Assembly: GCF_019311235.1 (NCBI RefSeq)
Contig: NZ_JAHWDF010000006.1
Location: 62,001 to 126,000, forward strand
DNA length: 64,000 nucleotides
Direction: 5' to 3'
Source of the DNA: Mesonia aestuariivivens
GTDB lineage: Bacteria > Bacteroidota > Bacteroidia > Flavobacteriales > Flavobacteriaceae
The position numbers and the translations under genes were made by a program. This document shows positions 61,579-64,000 of this stretch, one piece after another. A model generated the notes under the pieces. It ran no database searches. It had not been told where the DNA came from and saw only the letters and a program-made list of their open reading frames with translations. Each line of letters begins with the position of its first letter. Within the stretch, counting starts at the first letter, position 1.

Positions 61579-62337
61579 TTAATTTTTAAACTTTTTTACC
61601 TCAAAATTTTCACCATCAAAAACTCCATAGGTATAATAATTTATCCAATCGCCTAAATTAAAATAGGTAGAGTTTTCACCAACTTTAATATTCATGGGTA
61701 AATGCCGGTGTCCAAAAATAAAGAAATCGTAATGCGTGGTTTCTAATTTTCGTTTGGCATATTGCGCTAACCATTCGTTTTCTTCGCCTAAAAATTTAGC
61801 ATCATCATCACCAGAAATTAGTTTGTTTTTTACCGAAAGGTGTTGTGCTAAAGCCACACCAATATCTGGATGCAACCAACGGTAAAGCCATTTTGAAAAC
61901 GGATTGGTAAACACTTTTTTCATGCGTTTATAACCTTTGTCACCAGGACCTAAACCATCGCCGTGACCTATTAAAAATTTCTTTTTATTAAAAGTGAATT
62001 CTTGTGGTTTATGATAAACTGGGATATTCAGCTCTTTTTCAAAATAATCATCCATCCAAAGATCGTGATTACCAACAAAAAAATAAATGGGAATGCCACT
62101 GTCTCTAATTTCTGCTAATTTCCCTAAAACACGAACAAAACCTTTTGGGACAACGTGTTTGTATTCAAACCAAAAATCGAACAAATCTCCCAGCAAGAAT
62201 ATAGCCGCAGCATCTTGTTTTACTTCTTCTAACCAAGCTATAAACTTTAGTTCTCGAGGTTTGCTGAGTTCTGGCGTTGGCGCTCCTAAGTGATTATCGC
62301 TAGAGAAGTAAACTTTTTTTCCGATGGGAAGTTGCAT
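61579..62337 (-). CDS. lpxH: UDP-2,3-diacylglucosamine diphosphatase
   Basis: This 252-aa metallophosphoesterase of lipid A synthesis releases lipid X and UMP. Metal-site motifs are SDNHLGAP, LGDLFDFWF, VGNHDLWM, LIGHGDGLGPG and FGHRHLPMNI. The length and motif spacing fit LpxH rather than LpxI or LpxG. Its upstream region holds an inverted type A repeat (62386-62485). Confidence 0.93.
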   Translation of the reverse strand: MQLPIGKKVYFSSDNHLGAPTPELSKPRELKFIAWLEEVKQDAAAIFLLGDLFDFWFEYKHVVPKGFVRVLGKLAEIRDSGIPIYFFVGNHDLWMDDYFEKELNIPVYHKPQEFTFNKKKFLIGHGDGLGPGDKGYKRMKKVFTNPFSKWLYRWLHPDIGVALAQHLSVKNKLISGDDDAKFLGEENEWLAQYAKRKLETTHYDFFIFGHRHLPMNIKVGENSTYFNLGDWINYYTYGVFDGENFEVKKFKN

Positions 62338-62385
62338 AAGATGAATTATAAAATCAAATATACTTATTTCTATAAAAATGGTTTT

Positions 62386-62485
62386 GCGTTAGGGATTGAA
62401 GGGCGTGTTTAAGCTCTTTTATTTTTTACCCGAATAAAAAAATAAAAAGCGAGTAATGAAAGCCCGACCCGATAGGGAAACGCCC
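62386..62485. repeat. Dispersed repeat type A, copy 5 (inverted)
   Basis: Read on the minus strand it begins GGGCGTTTCCCTATCGGGTC and GGGCTTTCAT and ends CAATCCCTAACGC, in the orientation opposite to the other four. Its edge abuts the queD stop codon, whose TAG (62487-62485) ends inside it. Confidence 0.7.
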
Positions 62486-62934
62486 TAATTATCACTAGCA
62501 AACCACTCGGCAAAACTGGTCTCGGTTTCTTGAAGTTTTAAAGAAAATAGTTGAATGTTTTTTGGTAATCTATTTTTAATTTTTTCAGCAAAATCAATCA
62601 CCATCATTTCTGATGTAGGTTGGTAATCTACTAAAATGACATTGTGATCACGCTTTTTTAATTCGTTGGCTAACTCTAAATGTGGTGTGTTTTTATTAAA
62701 AACGGTAGCATGATCGTACTTGTCTACGATTTCTTCTTTCACAATTTTTTTGAGGTCGCCAAAATCGATGACCATTCCAAACTTTACGTTTTGGTTGTCG
62801 TCGATAGGTTCACCGATAACGGTTACGCTAAGTTTATAACTGTGACCGTGTACATTTTTACATTTGCCGTCATAGCCGTAAAGCGCGTGACCGGTTTCAA
62901 AATTAAATTGCTTGGTAATTCGAATATTGCTCAT
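62485..62934 (-). CDS. queD: 6-carboxy-5,6,7,8-tetrahydropterin synthase (QueD/PTPS family)
   Basis: This 149-aa enzyme converts 7,8-dihydroneopterin triphosphate into 6-carboxytetrahydropterin for queuosine or 7-deazaguanine synthesis. Motifs are FNFETGHALYGYDGKCKNVHGH (as FETGHALYGY then CKNVHGHSYKL, zinc-ligand His and catalytic Cys), MVIDFGDLKKIV, KYDHATVFN and a final Glu in KLQETETSFAEWF. The start overlaps the stop of a 32-aa frame (ATGA). A repeat element lies at its 3' end. Confidence 0.93.
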   Translation of the reverse strand: MSNIRITKQFNFETGHALYGYDGKCKNVHGHSYKLSVTVIGEPIDDNQNVKFGMVIDFGDLKKIVKEEIVDKYDHATVFNKNTPHLELANELKKRDHNVILVDYQPTSEMMVIDFAEKIKNRLPKNIQLFSLKLQETETSFAEWFASDN

Positions 62935-63029
62935 CGGTTTCTAAATTTATTGATTAAAACCACTACGACTAATACGATTGCTAGCAAGAGAAACAACCCG
63001 TTACCGCTTAAAAATTGTAAAATATCCAC
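62931..63029 (-). CDS. Possible 32-aa membrane peptide overlapping queD
   Basis: A GTG-started frame encodes MDILQFLSGNGLF, then one hydrophobic stretch (LLLAIVLVVVLVVLI) and a basic tail NKFRNR. Its TGA stop overlaps the queD ATG as ATGA, a layout typical of translational coupling. The charge distribution fits a single-pass membrane peptide. No family is recognised and the length is at the limit of what can be called. Confidence 0.4.
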   Translation of the reverse strand: MDILQFLSGNGLFLLLAIVLVVVVLINKFRNR

Positions 63030-63098
63030 TTCAATTGAGTTTTAAAATAGGCTGCAAAGTTAAGGAATAAAAGTTTCTAAGGCGGGAATGAATTATTT

Positions 63099-63130
63099 TG
63101 TATTTCGCTTCCAATAAGAATCTATATTTG
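63099..63130 (+). promoter_or_regulatory. Promoter of the 2OG-oxygenase gene (TTG, 21 bp, TATATTTG)
   Basis: TTG (63099-63101) and TATATTTG (63123-63130) match the consensus, 20 bp before the ATG. Confidence 0.6.
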
Positions 63131-63150
63131 CAAGGCTTTTAACTATTGAA

Positions 63151-63795
63151 ATGAACAAAATTTTTGATCAGCTAGAGTTTGTAGAAAACCCATTATACGA
63201 AAGTATTATTGATGATTTATTGCAGCGAAAATATAGTGTTATCGATAATTTTTTTACTGCGGAAGAGGTAGAAGTATTGCGAAATGCGTTGCTGATGAAA
63301 TATGAAGAAGATCAGTTTAAAAAATCAGCAATAGGTAATAAAACCAACGAATTAATTGAAAAAGAAGTTCGTGGCGATTTTATTTTATGGTTGAATGAAG
63401 CAGATGCTGGCAAAGCCGAAGAGGTGTTTTTTAATCGTTTAAATAATTTAATCGATTATTTGAACCGTACTTGTTTTATGGGAATTTTACATAAAGAATT
63501 CCACTATGCAGTTTACCCAGAAGGTACCTTCTATAAGCGCCACTTAGACACCTTTCAAAATGATGGACGCAGAAAATTATCTATAGTTTGTTATTTAAAT
63601 GATGATACTTGGCTAGAGGAAAATGGAGGTGAGTTAACAATTTATGTAAATGAAAATGCCAATGAGCAGGCTGTAGATTTATATCCGCTTCCTGGTAGAA
63701 TGGTGATTTTTGAGAGTCAAGAATTGGAACACGAAGTGCAACGCGTACAACACTCCAAACGATTGAGCATTACTGGTTGGCTAAAAACCAGATAG
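63151..63795 (+). CDS. 2-oxoglutarate/Fe(II)-dependent oxygenase (prolyl-hydroxylase-like)
   Basis: This 214-aa cytosolic protein has a double-stranded beta-helix with the iron triad: His and Asp in YKRHLDTF (about 130-137), His in QELEHEVQRV (about 191-200), and the 2-oxoglutarate-binding Arg in KRLSITGWLK. The N-terminal helix and VIDNFFTAEEVEVLRNAL are typical of P4H-like bacterial members. The substrate is unknown; ribosomal or translation factors are targets of some relatives. A hairpin terminator follows. Confidence 0.87.
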   Translation: MNKIFDQLEFVENPLYESIIDDLLQRKYSVIDNFFTAEEVEVLRNALLMKYEEDQFKKSAIGNKTNELIEKEVRGDFILWLNEADAGKAEEVFFNRLNNLIDYLNRTCFMGILHKEFHYAVYPEGTFYKRHLDTFQNDGRRKLSIVCYLNDDTWLEENGGELTIYVNENANEQAVDLYPLPGRMVIFESQELEHEVQRVQHSKRLSITGWLKTR

Positions 63796-63796
63796 T

Positions 63797-63829
63797 ATAA
63801 AGCCTGAAGTAGTTTTCTTCAGGCTTTTA
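63797..63829. terminator. Terminator after the 2OG-oxygenase gene
   Basis: AAAGCCTGAAG (63799-63809) pairs with CTTCAGGCTTT (63817-63827), with a T-run on the plus strand and A-run on the minus. Confidence 0.8.
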
Positions 63830-63889
63830 TATTTAATTTCAAGAGAAGCTGAATTTAATTTAAGTTCTCGTATATCTAGATTAAACTCC

Positions 63890-64000
63890 TTATAAATTGT
63901 TGATATAGTTTCCATATAAATCTTGAAACTGTATTCCTTTTGAGAATCGATGCTTGCTTAATTTATTATAGGAGGTTAATCCCCACAATATAAATTCAGT
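63890..64000 (-). CDS. 3' end of a gene running in from beyond the window
   Basis: An open frame of 36 codons runs from the right edge to TAA at 63890-63892. Residues include TEFILWGLTSYNKLSKH and FQDLYGNYINNL, a pattern like the C-termini of MoxR/Mg-chelatase-like ATPases in this phylum (W/L-x-G-L-x-x-Y-x-x-L-S and G-x-x-F-x-D-L/x-G), but the fragment is too short to be certain. Confidence 0.4.
   Translation of the reverse strand, partial: TEFILWGLTSYNKLSKHRFSKGIQFQDLYGNYINNL

Overview
This is a low-GC chromosomal segment from a Bacteroidota bacterium, most likely family Flavobacteriaceae (marine Mesonia/Gramella/Salegentibacter-like; the genus is a guess). The reasons are the Bacteroidota promoter signature (TAnnTTTG about 10-15 nt before inferred transcript starts, often with an upstream TTG), the near absence of Shine-Dalgarno sequences, frequent TTG starts, and lineage-typical families: GLPGLI proteins, TonB-dependent receptors with carboxypeptidase-like N-terminal domains, DUF4625, DUF547/TIGR04283, and gene orders such as pdxA-DUF177-rpmF-fabH-accB-accC and mscL-alr-tdk.

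Layout. 1-5.6 kb: 5' part of rnr (minus), an AT-rich gap with repeated 9-mers (possible origin or operator array), then rpiB, a zinc exporter, an ElaA-like acetyltransferase and a SulP transporter. 5.7-15 kb, all minus: TIGR04283 glycosyltransferase + DUF547, a DUF1853 gene without a normal start, S41 protease + rnpA, M1 and S8 peptidases, and an MBL-fold hydrolase. 15-19.8 kb: antiporter, yebC, lepA. 19.9-30.6 kb: an accessory island (below). 30.8-42 kb: housekeeping genes (dusB, a LolC/E-like permease, rbfA, mce, a CAU tRNA, ribE, pdxA, DUF177, rpmF, fabH, accB, accC, mtgA, a Gre-like protein, an ABC ATPase). 42-47 kb: M28 and S9 peptidases and an AstE/AspA-like protein. 46.7-51.1 kb, minus: a putative zinc or copper acquisition locus (ZnuD-like receptor, His-rich DUF4625 lipoprotein, two small proteins recalling DUF2946). 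51.2-57.6 kb: asd, a GH114 lipoprotein, mscL, alr, tdk, a hypothetical gene and rsmI. 57.6-64 kb: an ankyrin protein, a membrane protein, a UDG-family protein, recJ, lpxH, queD, a 2OG oxygenase and the 3' end of a further gene.

The most unusual region is 22.35-30.6 kb. It holds four tandem cassettes, each a small exported Cys-containing peptide gene (79-81 aa, conserved signal peptide, hypervariable middle, C-terminal [LV]-x-P) followed by a GLPGLI-family gene. Only the last is followed by a long TonB-receptor gene; two earlier cassettes end in about 70-codon receptor remnants sharing the same 3' junction. Three cassettes start from a repeated leader containing a T10-T14 tract and a perfect 8-bp hairpin exactly 12 nt before the peptide ATG, and three have a terminator-like hairpin between peptide and GLPGLI genes. 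The third GLPGLI gene is frameshifted and the remaining receptor appears to have lost its ATG. I read this as a duplicating, diversifying secreted-peptide locus with unknown function.

Five copies of a roughly 90-150 bp dispersed repeat, and fragments of two other palindromic repeat types, occupy intergenic gaps elsewhere.
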